From Comamonadaceae bacterium (lineage in GTDB: Bacteria; Pseudomonadota; Gammaproteobacteria; Burkholderiales; Burkholderiaceae_C): a stretch of 64,000 nucleotides of DNA. Both the position numbers and the translations under genes were made by a program. The notes beneath the pieces are model-generated. The model saw only the letters and a program-made list of their open reading frames with translations. It made no database searches and was not told the DNA's origin. The stretch is taken from positions 45,253-109,252 of the forward strand of contig JAIXUG010000008.1 of the NCBI GenBank assembly GCA_027484105.1, read 5' to 3'. How positions within the stretch are numbered: the first letter of the stretch is position 1; each line of letters opens with the position of its first letter. Of this stretch, positions 37,530 through 49,988 are shown one piece after another.

Positions 37530-38159
37530 TCAGCCCTGCGCCCGCTGCTTCAAATAGGGCCCCACCATGTGCCGGCTGGTGCGTTGCAGGCCCATGAGCA
37601 GGGCGTGGTCGGGCTGCTGGCAGCCGTAGCGGGTTTTCAGGTCGTGCTGCATTTGCGCCAACAAATGCGCGGCCATTTCGGCATCGGCCAAGGCCCGGTG
37701 GGCGCGGCCTGATGACGGCAAATGGTGCAGCGCGGCCAGCGTGCCCAGCTTGTGGTTGGGCGCTTGCGGGTACAGGCGACGCGAGAGCAGCAAGGTGCAG
37801 GCAAAGGGGTGCGCGCCATCTTGGCCGCAGCGCGCCAGCTCGGCCTGCCAAAACTTTTTGTCAAAGGCCGCGTTGTGCGCCACCATGGGCCTGCCCGCCA
37901 CAAAGCGCGCCGCCTCGCGCATCACCTGCTCGGCAGGCGGCGCGGCCTGCACCATCTCGTTGGTGATGCCCGTCAGCTGGGTGATGAAGCTGTTCACCCG
38001 CACCCCGGCATTCATCAGGCTCTGAAAACGGTCCACCACCTGCCCGCCCTCCAGCATCACCACCGCAACTTCGGTGGCGCGGTCGCCCATGCCCGGCGAA
38101 ATGCCCGTGGTTTCAAAGTCGATGATGGCGATGGCGCTCACGGTGTTGTCCGGTTTCAA
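37530..38159 (-). CDS. 3'-5' exonuclease, DEDDh (DnaQ/RNase T-like)
   Basis: Exonuclease-fold protein of 209 residues with the DEDDh motifs: Exo I IIDFETTG (near 13-20), Exo II region VAHNAAFDKKF, and Exo III HRALADAE, whose His and Asp are the catalytic pair. Too short and lacking the tail for DNA polymerase III epsilon, so it is a stand-alone nuclease of RNase T/ExoX or polymerase-proofreading style. It converges with the Lrp gene (8 bases between stops). Confidence 0.85.
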   Translation of the reverse strand: MKPDNTVSAIAIIDFETTGISPGMGDRATEVAVVMLEGGQVVDRFQSLMNAGVRVNSFITQLTGITNEMVQAAPPAEQVMREAARFVAGRPMVAHNAAFDKKFWQAELARCGQDGAHPFACTLLLSRRLYPQAPNHKLGTLAALHHLPSSGRAHRALADAEMAAHLLAQMQHDLKTRYGCQQPDHALLMGLQRTSRHMVGPYLKQRAQG

Positions 38160-38258
38160 GAGTGAGCGCCATTATCCCCAGTGAGATGCGGTATGTTTTC
38201 GCAGCCACCCATAATCAACCGATTCTTTTTGAACCCACTGATGAGCAAAGCACACCCC

Positions 38259-39347
38259 ATGACCGACACCCTTGCCCAACTGTTTCAACCCACCCGCATC
38301 GGCGACATCGAGATGGCCAACCGCGTGGTCATGGCGCCGCTCACCCGTTGCCGCGCCAATGAGCCCGCAGGCGACATCCCCGGCAGCGCCATGAACATCG
38401 AGTACTACCGCCAACGCAGCAACGCGGGCCTGATCATCAGCGAGGGCACACAGGTCTCGCCCGGTGGCAAAGGCTATATGGCCACGCCCGGCATTTACTC
38501 GGACGCGCAGGTCGAGGGCTGGAAGCCCATCACCCAGGCCGTGCACGCGGCGGGCGGCAAGATCGTGGCGCAAATCTGGCACGTGGGCCGCATCTCGCAC
38601 CCCGACTTGACCGGCGGCGTTGAGCCCATCGCCCCCTCGGCCGTGGCCGCCAAGGTCATGGCCTATGGCCGCAACGGCAAAGTGCCCGCCCCCGTGCCAC
38701 ACGCCCTGAGCGCGGAAGAAATCAAAGAAGTGGTGCAGCAATACCGCCAAGGCGCGGCCAACGCCATGCGCGCCGGTTTTGACGGCGTGGAAATCCACGG
38801 CGCCAACGGCTACCTGATCGACCAGTTCTTGCGCGAGAGCACCAACCTGCGCACCGACGGCTACGGCGGCTCACCGCAAAACCGCATCCGCTTTGCACTC
38901 GAAGTGGTGGACGCCGTGGCCGCCGAAATCGGCGCAAGCCGCACCGGCATCCGCCTGTCGCCCGTCTCGTCCGTCAACGATTCGGCCGAGAGCCAGCCCC
39001 AGGCTGTGTTCGGCCCGCTGGTCGAAGCGCTCAACCAGCGCGGCATCGCCTTCATCCATTTTGTGGAGGGCATCACTGGTGGCCCACGCGATTTGACCGG
39101 CTTTGACTTTGCGTGGGCACGCAAAACTTTCAAAGGCGCCTACATCGCCAACAACGGCTACACCCGCGACATGGCCATCGACGCCATCGCATCAGGCAAC
39201 GCCGACGCCGTCGCCTTTGGCCGCGCCTACATCTCCAACCCCGACCTGGTGCAACGCCTCAAAGCCAACGCCCCATTGGCCAAAGCCCACTCCAGCACCT
39301 TTTATGTGCCGGGGCCAGAGGGGTACATCGACTACCCGACGATGTGA
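38259..39347 (+). CDS. old yellow enzyme family flavin oxidoreductase (NemA-like)
   Basis: FMN-dependent ene-reductase of about 362 residues in the OYE/NemA family. It shows LFQPTRIGDIEMANRVVMAP, QIWHVGRISHPD, HGANGYLIDQFLR with the substrate-binding His, and the C-terminal VAFGRAYISNPDL. Typical reactions are reduction of activated alkenes, nitroesters or quinones. The start at 38259 gives the family N-terminus; an ATG at 38241 would add six residues. Divergent from the exonuclease gene, and convergent with gyrB across a 100-base spacer in which I see nothing else. Confidence 0.92.
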   Translation: MTDTLAQLFQPTRIGDIEMANRVVMAPLTRCRANEPAGDIPGSAMNIEYYRQRSNAGLIISEGTQVSPGGKGYMATPGIYSDAQVEGWKPITQAVHAAGGKIVAQIWHVGRISHPDLTGGVEPIAPSAVAAKVMAYGRNGKVPAPVPHALSAEEIKEVVQQYRQGAANAMRAGFDGVEIHGANGYLIDQFLRESTNLRTDGYGGSPQNRIRFALEVVDAVAAEIGASRTGIRLSPVSSVNDSAESQPQAVFGPLVEALNQRGIAFIHFVEGITGGPRDLTGFDFAWARKTFKGAYIANNGYTRDMAIDAIASGNADAVAFGRAYISNPDLVQRLKANAPLAKAHSSTFYVPGPEGYIDYPTM

Positions 39348-39447
39348 GGTGGCTTGCACGGCTTTGCGCATAACCGACCCCATCTTCTTTTGTGCTGCCC
39401 GCCCGGCTCTGTGGCCGATTCTGGTGCGGCTTTAGCAGCTCACCCCA

Positions 39448-42114
<2,667 letters not shown>

Positions 42115-42136
42115 CTATGGCCGTATGGCGCGAGCC

Positions 42137-43246
42137 TTAAATGCGCATGGGCATCACCACGTATTTGAAGTTGTCGTTGTCGGGGATGGTGATCAAGGCC
42201 GAGCTGTTGCCGTCGGCCAAATCGATGCGGACCATGTCTTGGCCCATGTTGCTGAGCACATCGATGATGTAGGTGACGTTGAAGCCGATCTCGATGCTGT
42301 CGCCAGCGTAGTCGATGTCGAGTTCGTCCACGGCTTCTTCTTGTTCGGCGTTGGTCGATGCGACGCGCAGGCTGCCGGGGTCGAGGTTCAGGCGCACGCC
42401 TTTGAACTTGTCGCTGGTCAGGATGGCGGTGCGCTGCAGGCACGACAGCAGCGCCTGGCGGCCCAGCGTCAGGTTGTTGCGGTGGCCCTTGGGGATGACG
42501 CGGTTGTAGTCGGGGAACTTGCCTTCGACCAGCTTGGTCACGAACTCCATGCCGTCAAAGCTGAACTTGGCCTGGTTATTGGCAAACTGCATGTCGATGG
42601 CGCCGTCGGCATCTGACAGCAAACGCTGCAACTCGATCACGGTTTTGCGCGGCAGGATGACTTCTTGTTTGGTGGGCACTTCCACATCGAGCGTGGCGGC
42701 GGTGAAAGCCAGGCGGTGGCCGTCGGTGGCCACCAGGCTCAGGCGGTTGCCCTCGGCCACAAACAAGATGCCGTTGAGGTAGTAGCGGATGTCGTGCACG
42801 GCCATGGCAAACGAGACCTGACCGAGCAAAGCCTTGAGGGTTTTTTGGGGCACGCTGAAGACGGGGCCGAAGCTGGCGGCTTCTTGCACCAGCGGGAAGT
42901 CTTCTGCGGGCAGGGTCTGCAAGGTGAACTTGGACTTGCCGCCCTTCAAGATCAGCTTGGCTTGCGACGACTCGAGGCTCACGGTCTGGTCGGCGGGCAT
43001 GGTGCGCAGGATGTCGATGAGTTTGCGTGCGCCCACGGTGGTGGTGAAGTCGCCCGGGTCCCCGTCCATCTCGGCGGTGGTGCGGATCTGGATTTCGAGG
43101 TCGCTGGTGGTCAGCTGCACGGCGTGACCGGTTTTGCGGATCAGCACGTTGGCCAACACCGGCAGGGTGTGGCGGCGCTCGACAATGCCGGACACGGATT
43201 GCAGGACCGACAGCAATTTGTCTTGGGTGGCCTTCAGGACGATCAT
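42137..43246 (-). CDS. dnaN: DNA polymerase III beta subunit (sliding clamp)
   Basis: Ring-shaped processivity clamp of 369 residues, N-terminus MIVLKATQDKLLSVLQSVSGIVERRHTLP-type with the three-fold clamp repeat, and the C-terminal YVVMPMRI end that is the conserved last strand. Immediately downstream of dnaA (151-base spacer) in the dnaA-dnaN-gyrB order. Confidence 0.98.
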   Translation of the reverse strand: MIVLKATQDKLLSVLQSVSGIVERRHTLPVLANVLIRKTGHAVQLTTSDLEIQIRTTAEMDGDPGDFTTTVGARKLIDILRTMPADQTVSLESSQAKLILKGGKSKFTLQTLPAEDFPLVQEAASFGPVFSVPQKTLKALLGQVSFAMAVHDIRYYLNGILFVAEGNRLSLVATDGHRLAFTAATLDVEVPTKQEVILPRKTVIELQRLLSDADGAIDMQFANNQAKFSFDGMEFVTKLVEGKFPDYNRVIPKGHRNNLTLGRQALLSCLQRTAILTSDKFKGVRLNLDPGSLRVASTNAEQEEAVDELDIDYAGDSIEIGFNVTYIIDVLSNMGQDMVRIDLADGNSSALITIPDNDNFKYVVMPMRI

Positions 43247-43397
43247 TTGTCTACCTTTGGTGGTTTTTTTGATGCCCGCTGGCGGCAGGCATCGATTTCA
43301 GCATCAGCATGCATTTTCGCTGTTTTTTGGCCCCAAAACGGCCTGAAAACATGTCAAATCCATGAAATCGGGGTGTCAAACCGGGCTGCATGGGGTT

Positions 43398-44798
43398 TCA
43401 GCCCTTGAGGGTCTGCTCCAGCACGTGCAGTTGTTGGTTCAGCTCGGTCATTTGCTGGCGCTCGGCACCGATTTTGCGCACAGCGTGCAGCACGGTGGTG
43501 TGGTCACGCCCGCCAAACAGCTCGCCGATCTCGGGCAGGCTTTTTTGCGTCATTTCCTTGGCCAGGTACATGGCAATCTGGCGTGGGCGAGCGATGCTGG
43601 CGGGGCGCTTTTTGCTGTACATGTCGGCCACCTTGATCTTGTAGTAGTCGGCCACCGTTTTCTGAATGTTTTCGACGCTGATCTGGCGGTTTTGGATGGA
43701 CAAGAGGTCGCGCAGGGCGTCGCGCGCCAGCTGGATGGAGATGTCCTTCTGGTTGAAGCGCGAATACGCCAGGATTTTGCGCAAGGCGCCTTCGAGCTCG
43801 CGCACGTTGGAGCGCACGTTTTTGGCGACAAAAAACGCCACCTCTTCGGGCATTTCGCTGCCTTCGCTGATGGCTTTGTTGATCAAAATCGCCACGCGCA
43901 TTTCCAGCTCGGGCGGTTCCATGGCCACCGTCAGGCCCGAATCAAAGCGCGAGACGAGGCGCTCATGGATGTCGGCCAGGCCCTTGGGGTAGGTGTCGCT
44001 GGTCATGACGATGTGCGACTTTTTGGCCAGCAAGGCCTCAAAGGCGTTGAAAAACTCTTCTTGCGTGCGGTCTTTGTTGGCAAAGAACTGCACATCGTCA
44101 ATCAGCAGCAGATCGAGCGAGTGGTAATGCTGCTTGAATTCGTCAAAAGTCTTGCGCTGGTAGGCTTTAACCACATCCGACACAAATTGTTCAGCATGGA
44201 TGTAGAGCACCTTGGCATCCGGGCGCTCGGCCAGCAGCTTGTTGCCAATGGCGTGCATCAGGTGGGTCTTGCCCAAACCCACTCCGCCATAGATGAACAG
44301 GGGGTTGTAAAGCTGCCCCGGCGAGCCCGAAACATGCATGGCCGCCGCGCGCGCCATGCGGTTGGCCGTGCCCTCGACCAGGTTGTCAAAGTTCAAGGAC
44401 GAATTGAGGCGGCTGCGAAAGCCGCTGGAGGCCGAGTCGTCGGCCACCACTGCAGCTTCCACCGGCATTTCCAAGGACGATGGCGTGGAGGCTTTTGCAG
44501 ATCTGGCAAGCGCTTCACGAGGAGTGATCGCTAACTCAAGCTTCACCGGGTGGCCCTGGATTTTTTCGAGCAGGGCGGTGAGTCGGCCCGCATATTGCGC
44601 CCGAATCCAGTCCAGCTTGAAGCGGTTTGCAACGAACAGGGTGACTGTTTGCTGGTCTGGCGAAGCTTGCGCAGTGAGCGGTTTGATCCAGGTGTTGAAC
44701 TGTTGTTCTGGCAGCTCGCGCGCCAGGTCCTCTACGCATGCTTGCCACAAGGTGTGGCCCGCATCCATTTGAAATTCAGGGGTAATTCCCTCGGTCAT
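43398..44798 (-). CDS. dnaA: chromosomal replication initiator protein DnaA
   Basis: AAA+ initiator that melts oriC. The 466-residue protein has domain I (about 10-90), a short linker, the AAA+ core with Walker [17 protein letters not shown] and Walker [11 protein letters not shown], and the C-terminal DNA-binding domain IV with [15 protein letters not shown]. The start at 44798 (MTEGITP) is the first in-frame ATG of the family; the ATG at 44768 (MDAGHTL) is an alternative. An earlier in-frame ATG at 44906 lies in the origin-like spacer. Divergent from rpmH. Confidence 0.97.
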   Translation of the reverse strand: MTEGITPEFQMDAGHTLWQACVEDLARELPEQQFNTWIKPLTAQASPDQQTVTLFVANRFKLDWIRAQYAGRLTALLEKIQGHPVKLELAITPREALARSAKASTPSSLEMPVEAAVVADDSASSGFRSRLNSSLNFDNLVEGTANRMARAAAMHVSGSPGQLYNPLFIYGGVGLGKTHLMHAIGNKLLAERPDAKVLYIHAEQFVSDVVKAYQRKTFDEFKQHYHSLDLLLIDDVQFFANKDRTQEEFFNAFEALLAKKSHIVMTSDTYPKGLADIHERLVSRFDSGLTVAMEPPELEMRVAILINKAISEGSEMPEEVAFFVAKNVRSNVRELEGALRKILAYSRFNQKDISIQLARDALRDLLSIQNRQISVENIQKTVADYYKIKVADMYSKKRPASIARPRQIAMYLAKEMTQKSLPEIGELFGGRDHTTVLHAVRKIGAERQQMTELNQQLHVLEQTLKG

Positions 44799-45038
44799 TG
44801 AGTACTTTTTATTGTGGACAGAAGTGATCGCGAGGCATGGGACAAGCCACTTTATCAAGAGCTTATCCACATTCCGAAACGGAAACGATGGGGCATGATA
44901 AACCACAACAAGGCGGTCTCAACCCGGGGACACCCTGATGGACGAAAATACAGTTTATTTGCCGCCCGTCGGAAAGTTTGCGATAATCTTGGGTTTCGCC
45001 CAAAGCCGATCCATGGCATTGGGCACAAAGGAAGAGTT
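44799..45038. other. candidate oriC / dnaA-rpmH intergenic region with DnaA boxes
   Basis: Spacer between divergent dnaA and rpmH, the typical origin position. It holds one perfect DnaA box TTATCCACA (44873-44881). Two 7-of-9 matches occur at 44813-44821 (reverse strand, CTGTCCACA) and 44862-44870 (TTATCAAGA). The region is richer in A/T than the flanking genes. Box density is modest, so part of the origin may lie elsewhere, for example the 151-base dnaA-dnaN spacer. Confidence 0.5.
44959..44987 (+). promoter_or_regulatory. sigma-70-type promoter for rpmH
   Basis: TTGCCG (44959-44964), 17-base spacer, GATAAT (44982-44987) preceded by TG at -15 (extended -10). Both hexamers are close to consensus, and the spacing is ideal. 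It lies about 52 bases upstream of the rpmH ATG and would drive the rpmH-rnpA-yidD-yidC transcript. Confidence 0.65.
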
Positions 45039-45173
45039 ATGAAACGCACCTACCAACCATCCAAAACACGCCGCGCCCGTACCCACGGTTTTCTGGTCCG
45101 CATGAAGACACGCGGTGGCCGCGCTGTGATCAACGCTCGCCGCGCCAAGGGCCGCAAGCGCCTGGCTGTCTAA
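45039..45173 (+). CDS. rpmH: 50S ribosomal protein L34
   Basis: Ribosomal protein L34, 44 residues, very basic ([18 protein letters not shown]). Ribosome-binding site AAGGAAGAG ends 2 bases before the ATG. The longer open frame starting at 44814 is rejected because L34 is invariably about 44-46 residues. First gene of rpmH-rnpA-yidD-yidC. Confidence 0.98.
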   Translation: MKRTYQPSKTRRARTHGFLVRMKTRGGRAVINARRAKGRKRLAV

Positions 45174-45240
45174 TGAATGTTCAGCCGTCTGTGTGTGGCC
45201 TGTTGCCACTGCGGGCGGTTGAAGCCAGGGCTTGGGCATC

Positions 45241-45690
45241 GTGCAGCGTCTAAAAACACGCCCACAGTTTCAGGCTGCCCTGGCGGGCGGTACGGTCTCG
45301 CGGACTGCGCACTTTGCCTTGCACCGCCTGACTCTGGCCCAGCCCACTGACACCTCAGCGCTTCCCTCCGGACAAGTGGGGCCTGCTCCTTCACAGGAGC
45401 AGGCCCTTTTTGACTTGTTTGATGTTTGGCTGGGCGCCATGGTGCCCAAGCGCTGGGCCCGTCGTGCGGTCACCCGAAACGCCATCAAACGCCAGATCTA
45501 CAACGTGGGTGAACGCTTTTGCCACCATTTGCCTGCGGCGGCCCATGTGGTTCGCTTGCGCACCACGTTTGACCGCAAGGTGTACATCAGCGCCAGCTCG
45601 GACCACCTCAAACTTGCGGTGCGTCAAGAACTGGAGCAGTTGTTTGAACGCGCTTTGCACCACGGCCACCACCAAGAGGTGCGCGCATGA
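45241..45690 (+). CDS. rnpA: ribonuclease P protein component, with an insert
   Basis: Protein subunit of RNase P, which matures tRNA 5' ends. The family core is visible: N-terminal QRLKTRPQFQAAL and the RNR-type ARRAVTRNAIKRQIYN (73-88). At 149 residues it exceeds the usual ~115-125 because of a Pro/Ser/Gln-rich insert at about 35-60. The insert's DNA contains a terminator-like hairpin (45379-45411). Start taken at GTG 45241, the family position, rather than TTG 45232. Overlaps yidD by ATGA. Confidence 0.93.
   Translation: MQRLKTRPQFQAALAGGTVSRTAHFALHRLTLAQPTDTSALPSGQVGPAPSQEQALFDLFDVWLGAMVPKRWARRAVTRNAIKRQIYNVGERFCHHLPAAAHVVRLRTTFDRKVYISASSDHLKLAVRQELEQLFERALHHGHHQEVRA
45379..45411 (+). 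terminator. terminator-like hairpin inside rnpA (possible attenuator)
   Basis: GGGCCTGCTCC (45379-45389), 6-base loop, GGAGCAGGCCC (45396-45406), then TTTTT (45407-45411). A perfect 11-bp stem followed by five T, entirely within the rnpA reading frame. It has the form of a classical intrinsic terminator facing the direction of transcription. Confidence 0.6.
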
Positions 45691-45962
45691 TCGTGCAGCG
45701 CTTTTTGATGGGTCTGGTGCGCGGCTACCGCTTGTTGCTGAGCCCCTGGTTGGGATCCTCTTGCAGGTTTGAGCCGACTTGCTCTGCCTATGCGCTGGAT
45801 GCCTTGTCCTCGCACGGCGCAGCCTCCGGGGCTTACCTGACCGTGCACCGTTTGGTGCGCTGTGGCCCTTGGTGCCAGGGTGGCCACGACCCGGTTCCCA
45901 CACAGGCACCTCGCTTGTTCTCTGCTTTGTTATCTCCTTCGTCGTCAAAGAAAACCCCATGA
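45687..45962 (+). CDS. yidD: membrane protein insertion efficiency factor YidD
   Basis: Small protein of 91 residues aiding YidC-dependent insertion. It has the family core LLLSPWLGSSCRFEPTCSAYALDAL with three Cys and, near 58-66, RCGPWCQGG. Starts within the rnpA stop as ATGA and overlaps the yidC start (45959-45962), so it is translationally coupled on both sides. Confidence 0.95.
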   Translation: MIVQRFLMGLVRGYRLLLSPWLGSSCRFEPTCSAYALDALSSHGAASGAYLTVHRLVRCGPWCQGGHDPVPTQAPRLFSALLSPSSSKKTP

Positions 45963-47656
45963 ACGATATCCGCCGCACCATCCTTTGGGTGATTTTTGGT
46001 TTTTCCCTGGTTTTGCTTTGGGATCAATGGCAATTGCACAACGGCAAGAAAGCCACTTTCTTCCCCAAACCGGAAGTCGCATCGACAGCCAGCAGCAATG
46101 CCTCGGCCGCCAACCCGGCCACCAGCAGCGCCAATGCCCTGCCTTCGGCCACGGCGGCCATCACGGCCACACCCGGGCAGGTGCCCTCGTCTGCGCCTGC
46201 TGCCTCGGCCGCGCCGCGTGAAAAAATCGAAGTCGAAACCGATGTGCTCAAACTCACATTTGACACCGAAGGCGGCTCTTTGGTGCGCAACGAGTTCACA
46301 CAGCACCGCGATCTGGTCGATCCCAACAAGAACATGGTGTTGCTGGACCAAAGCGCCAAACGCGTTTACATGGCCCAGACGGGCCTGATTGGTGGCAACT
46401 TCCCTACGCACAAAACGCCGATGAAGTTCAGCGGCGAGCGCACCCTCAAGGACGGCCAGAACGAGCTGGCCTTGCGCTTCGAGTCCGACGAGCTGAACGG
46501 CGTCAAACTGATCAAGACCTACACTCTGCAGCGCGGCAGCTATGTGGTGGGCGTCAAACATGAAGTGGTGAACAACAGCAATGCGCCTGTTTCGCCCCAG
46601 CTGTACATGCAACTGGTGCGCGATGGCAATGCGCCCGAGGGTGAGTCCGCCTTTTACTTCACCTTCACCGGCCCGGCGATTTACACAGACGCCAAGAAGT
46701 ACAACAAGGTGGACTTCGAAGACATCGAGAAAAACAAGGCCGAGATCGACAAGTCCTCTGCCAACGGCTATGTGGCCATGGTGCAGCATTACTTTGCCAG
46801 CGCCTGGCTGTTGCCCGAGGGCGTACAGCGCGAAAACTTTGTGCGCAAAGTCGACACCAACCTGTATGCCGTGGGCATGATCACAGCCTTGGCAGAGTTG
46901 GCACCTGGCCAGTCGAAGACCTTGTCCAATCAGCTGTTCAGCGGCCCTCAGGAAGAGAAAGTGCTGGAAGCCCTGACGCCGGGTCTGGACTTGGTGAAAG
47001 ACTATGGCTGGCTGGCGATGTTGTCCAAGCCTTTGTATTGGCTGCTGGACCAATTGCACAGCGTCTTGCAAAACTGGGGCTGGGCCATTGTGGCGCTGGT
47101 GCTGCTGATCAAGATCGCGTTTTACTGGCTCAACGCCAAGGCTTACGCCAGCATGGCCAAGATGAAGGCCATCAACCCCAAGATCATGGAAATGCGGGAG
47201 CGTCTGAAAAACAACCCCCAGCAAATGCAGCAGGAGATGATGAAGATCTACCGCGAGGAAAAGGTCAACCCGATGGGCGGCTGCTTCCCGATCATGGTGC
47301 AGATTCCTGTCTTCATTGCCTTGTACTGGGTGCTGTTGTCCAGCGTGGAAATGCGCAACGCCCCCTGGGTCGGCTGGATCCAGGACTTGTCGGCGCCCGA
47401 CCCCTACTTCATCCTGCCTTTCATCATGACGCTGACCACTTTGTTGCAAACAGCGCTCAACCCTGCGCCACCAGACCCGATGCAAGCCAAATTGATGTGG
47501 TTCATGCCGCTGATTTTCTCGGTGATGTTCTTCTTCTTCCCCGCAGGTCTGGTGCTGTACTGGATCACGAACAACATCTTGTCGATTGCCCAGCAGTGGA
47601 TGATCAACACCCGCATGGGTGTGCCACCGCAGTTCAATTTGCCCAAGTTCAAGTGA
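45959..47656 (+). CDS. yidC: membrane protein insertase YidC
   Basis: Inserts and folds inner-membrane proteins with or without SecYEG. The 565-residue protein has the N-terminal signal-anchor (about 6-22), a large periplasmic beta-rich domain with a Thr/Ala/Ser-rich linker (about 40-90), and a C-terminal five-helix core with the [11 protein letters not shown] and [17 protein letters not shown] stretches. ATG at 45959 overlaps yidD. A strong terminator closes the operon. Confidence 0.97.
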   Translation: MNDIRRTILWVIFGFSLVLLWDQWQLHNGKKATFFPKPEVASTASSNASAANPATSSANALPSATAAITATPGQVPSSAPAASAAPREKIEVETDVLKLTFDTEGGSLVRNEFTQHRDLVDPNKNMVLLDQSAKRVYMAQTGLIGGNFPTHKTPMKFSGERTLKDGQNELALRFESDELNGVKLIKTYTLQRGSYVVGVKHEVVNNSNAPVSPQLYMQLVRDGNAPEGESAFYFTFTGPAIYTDAKKYNKVDFEDIEKNKAEIDKSSANGYVAMVQHYFASAWLLPEGVQRENFVRKVDTNLYAVGMITALAELAPGQSKTLSNQLFSGPQEEKVLEALTPGLDLVKDYGWLAMLSKPLYWLLDQLHSVLQNWGWAIVALVLLIKIAFYWLNAKAYASMAKMKAINPKIMEMRERLKNNPQQMQQEMMKIYREEKVNPMGGCFPIMVQIPVFIALYWVLLSSVEMRNAPWVGWIQDLSAPDPYFILPFIMTLTTLLQTALNPAPPDPMQAKLMWFMPLIFSVMFFFFPAGLVLYWITNNILSIAQQWMINTRMGVPPQFNLPKFK

Positions 47657-47664
47657 TTTCAAAA

Positions 47665-47687
47665 GGCCGCGCAAGCGGCCTTTTTTT
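47665..47687 (+). terminator. intrinsic terminator of yidC
   Basis: GGCCGC (47665-47670), loop GCAA, GCGGCC (47675-47680), seven T (47681-47687), 9 bases after the yidC stop. GNRA-type tetraloop. Confidence 0.9.
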
Positions 47688-47727
47688 GGATTCACCCGTT
47701 CTCACCCCCATCTTTTGCAACCCCAGC

Positions 47728-49140
47728 ATGCTTGCCAGACACCACGAGCCCATCGTTGCCATCGCCACCGCACCCGGTCGCGGGGCGGTGGGCATCGTGC
47801 GGGTTTCGGGCAAGCAGCTGTCGCCCTTGATCGAAGCGCTGTGCGGGCGCAGCCTGAAGGCGCGAGAGGCCACTTATTTGGCCTTTGCCGATGCCGATGG
47901 CAGCCCGATTGACCATGGCTTGGCGTTGCATTTTGTGGCACCCCATTCGTTCACCGGCGAAGATGTGCTGGAGTTGCAGGCGCATGGCGGGCCCGTGGTT
48001 TTGCAATTGCTGGTGGCGCGGTGTTTGCAGGCCGCTGCCGAAATCCACCCGGCCACAGGCCTGCCGCGTCTGGCGGGTTTGCGGGTGGCGCAACCGGGCG
48101 AATTTTCTGAGCGGGCCTTTCTGAACGACAAGATCGACCTGGCCCAAGCCGAAGCGATTGCCGACCTGATCGACGCCAGCACCGAAGCCGCCGCCCGCAG
48201 CGCCAGCCGCTCTTTGGCAGGTGATTTTTCCAAAGAGATTCAAGTGCTGCGCGATGCGCTGATCCACCTGCGCATGCTGGTCGAGGCCACGCTGGATTTT
48301 CCGGAAGAAGAAATCGACTTTTTGCAAAAAGCCGATGCGCAAGGTCAACTGACGCGATTGCAAGCCGCGCTGCTGACGGTGCTCGGCAAAGCCAGGCAAG
48401 GCGCTTTGCTGCGCGAAGGCATCAAGGTGGTGATTGCAGGCCAGCCCAACGCGGGCAAAAGCTCGCTGCTCAACGCACTGGCAGGCGCCGAGCTGGCCAT
48501 CGTCACGCCGATTGCGGGCACCACGCGCGATGTGGTTCAGCAGACCATCCAGATCGAAGGCGTGCCCTTGCATGTGATCGACACTGCGGGCTTGCGTGAA
48601 GGCGAGGGTGTGGACGAGGTCGAACAAATCGGCATAGCCCGCGCATGGGGGCAGATTGAAAACGCCGACGCGGTGCTGTTTTTGCACGACCTGACGCGTG
48701 CAGGCCAGAGCGAATACGACCGCGCCGATGCCGAGATCGCCGCCGCCTTGCAGGCGCGCTTGCCCCACAGCGTGCGCGTGATCGATGTGTGGAACAAGGC
48801 CGATGCCGCAAACGCCACGCCTGCACGCGCGGGCCTGACGCTGTCGGCCCGTACCGGCGAAGGGCTGCAAGCACTGCGCCAGCAATTGCTGCAACAAGCA
48901 GGTTGGCAGCAAGCCAGTGAAGGCCTGTTCATGGCCCGCGAACGCCATGTGCAAGCCCTGCACCGGGTGCGCGAACACCTGGAAGTGGCCAGTGCCCATC
49001 TGGCCGCTCACGCGCAAAACCTGGACCTGCTGGCCGAGGAGCTGCGCCTGGGTCAGAACGCCCTGAACGAGATCACCGGCGCTTTCAGCGCTGACGATTT
49101 GCTGGGCGTGATTTTTTCGAGCTTTTGCATCGGCAAGTGA
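47728..49140 (+). CDS. mnmE: tRNA uridine-5-carboxymethylaminomethyl(34) synthesis GTPase
   Basis: GTPase that with MnmG modifies the wobble uridine of several tRNAs. The 470-residue protein has the N-terminal folate-binding domain ([20 protein letters not shown]), the G domain with [14 protein letters not shown], and the invariant C-terminal CIGK motif. The ATG at 47728 is the family start. Its transcription starts after the yidC terminator, as the yidC-mnmE spacing (71 bases) allows. Confidence 0.97.
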   Translation: MLARHHEPIVAIATAPGRGAVGIVRVSGKQLSPLIEALCGRSLKAREATYLAFADADGSPIDHGLALHFVAPHSFTGEDVLELQAHGGPVVLQLLVARCLQAAAEIHPATGLPRLAGLRVAQPGEFSERAFLNDKIDLAQAEAIADLIDASTEAAARSASRSLAGDFSKEIQVLRDALIHLRMLVEATLDFPEEEIDFLQKADAQGQLTRLQAALLTVLGKARQGALLREGIKVVIAGQPNAGKSSLLNALAGAELAIVTPIAGTTRDVVQQTIQIEGVPLHVIDTAGLREGEGVDEVEQIGIARAWGQIENADAVLFLHDLTRAGQSEYDRADAEIAAALQARLPHSVRVIDVWNKADAANATPARAGLTLSARTGEGLQALRQQLLQQAGWQQASEGLFMARERHVQALHRVREHLEVASAHLAAHAQNLDLLAEELRLGQNALNEITGAFSADDLLGVIFSSFCIGK

Positions 49141-49250
49141 TGCTTTCGGGTGAAACGCCGCTTGGTGTTCACCCTCCCCTTTGAGATTTCCGGACTCCAT
49201 ACCTCACAACCCTTCATAGGGTTTGCGAGCGTACGCATGTTGAAATTTTT

Positions 49251-49958
49251 ATGCACAATTTCCAAATCATGCAAGAAATGACCCCCAACCCCACCGTTTC
49301 AGAACAAGCCTTTCAGGCCCTTCGCCTCGATGTCTTGTCTGGACGGCACGTTCCCGAGAGCAAACTGAAAGTTGACGCCTTGCAAAGCCAATACGGCTTT
49401 TCAAGCAGCCCCCTGCGGGAGGCCCTGAACCGTTTGGTGCAAGAAGGTTTGGTCAAGGCCGATGAGCGCAAAGGCTTCAGGGTCGCGCCCATTTCTGTGG
49501 ACGATCTGGCAGACATCACCAAGATGCGCTTGCTGCTTGACGTGACCGCGCTGCAAGAATCGATCCGCTGCGGTGATGACGCCTGGGAAGCGAACATTGT
49601 GGCGAGCTTTCACCGACTCGAAAAAATCGAATCCCGCCTGCCCCAAGGTCCCGTCGTGCTGGATGCCGAATGGAGCCAACGCCACCGGGACTTCCACATG
49701 TCCCTGATCGCCGCCTGCCCCTCAGAGCGTCAATTGGCATGGAGCATGAGTCTGTTTGACCAAGCCGAGCGCTATCGACACTTTGCAGCACGCAACCGAA
49801 CCGTGCTCAAAAAGAAAGACGCCGAACACCGCGCCCTCATGAAAGCCGTAGTGCGGCGAGATGCGGCCACGGCCGCTCAAATGCTCAGCGAGCACATTTC
49901 CAGTACGCAAACCAATGTGCTGGCCGCTTTTGCCCTGATGCAAAAAACCCGCGTTTGA
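49251..49958 (+). CDS. GntR family regulator, FCD subfamily
   Basis: Transcription factor of 235 residues: N-terminal winged HTH (about 15-75, with SSPLREALNRLVQEGLV) and a C-terminal all-helical FCD ligand domain (about 85-225) with metal-type His/Asp residues. Located 30 bases upstream of the VOC gene, so it is likely the local regulator of that catabolic cluster. ATG at 49251 kept; 49269 possible. The inducer is unknown. Confidence 0.9.
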   Translation: MHNFQIMQEMTPNPTVSEQAFQALRLDVLSGRHVPESKLKVDALQSQYGFSSSPLREALNRLVQEGLVKADERKGFRVAPISVDDLADITKMRLLLDVTALQESIRCGDDAWEANIVASFHRLEKIESRLPQGPVVLDAEWSQRHRDFHMSLIAACPSERQLAWSMSLFDQAERYRHFAARNRTVLKKKDAEHRALMKAVVRRDAATAAQMLSEHISSTQTNVLAAFALMQKTRV

Positions 49959-49988
49959 TTTCATTCACTTTTTGAACCCAGAGCTCAC

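Noticed and set aside
45833..47695. Long minus-strand open frame opposite yidC
   Set aside because: Antisense shadow of yidC with His/Gln-rich nonsense composition and no family motif.
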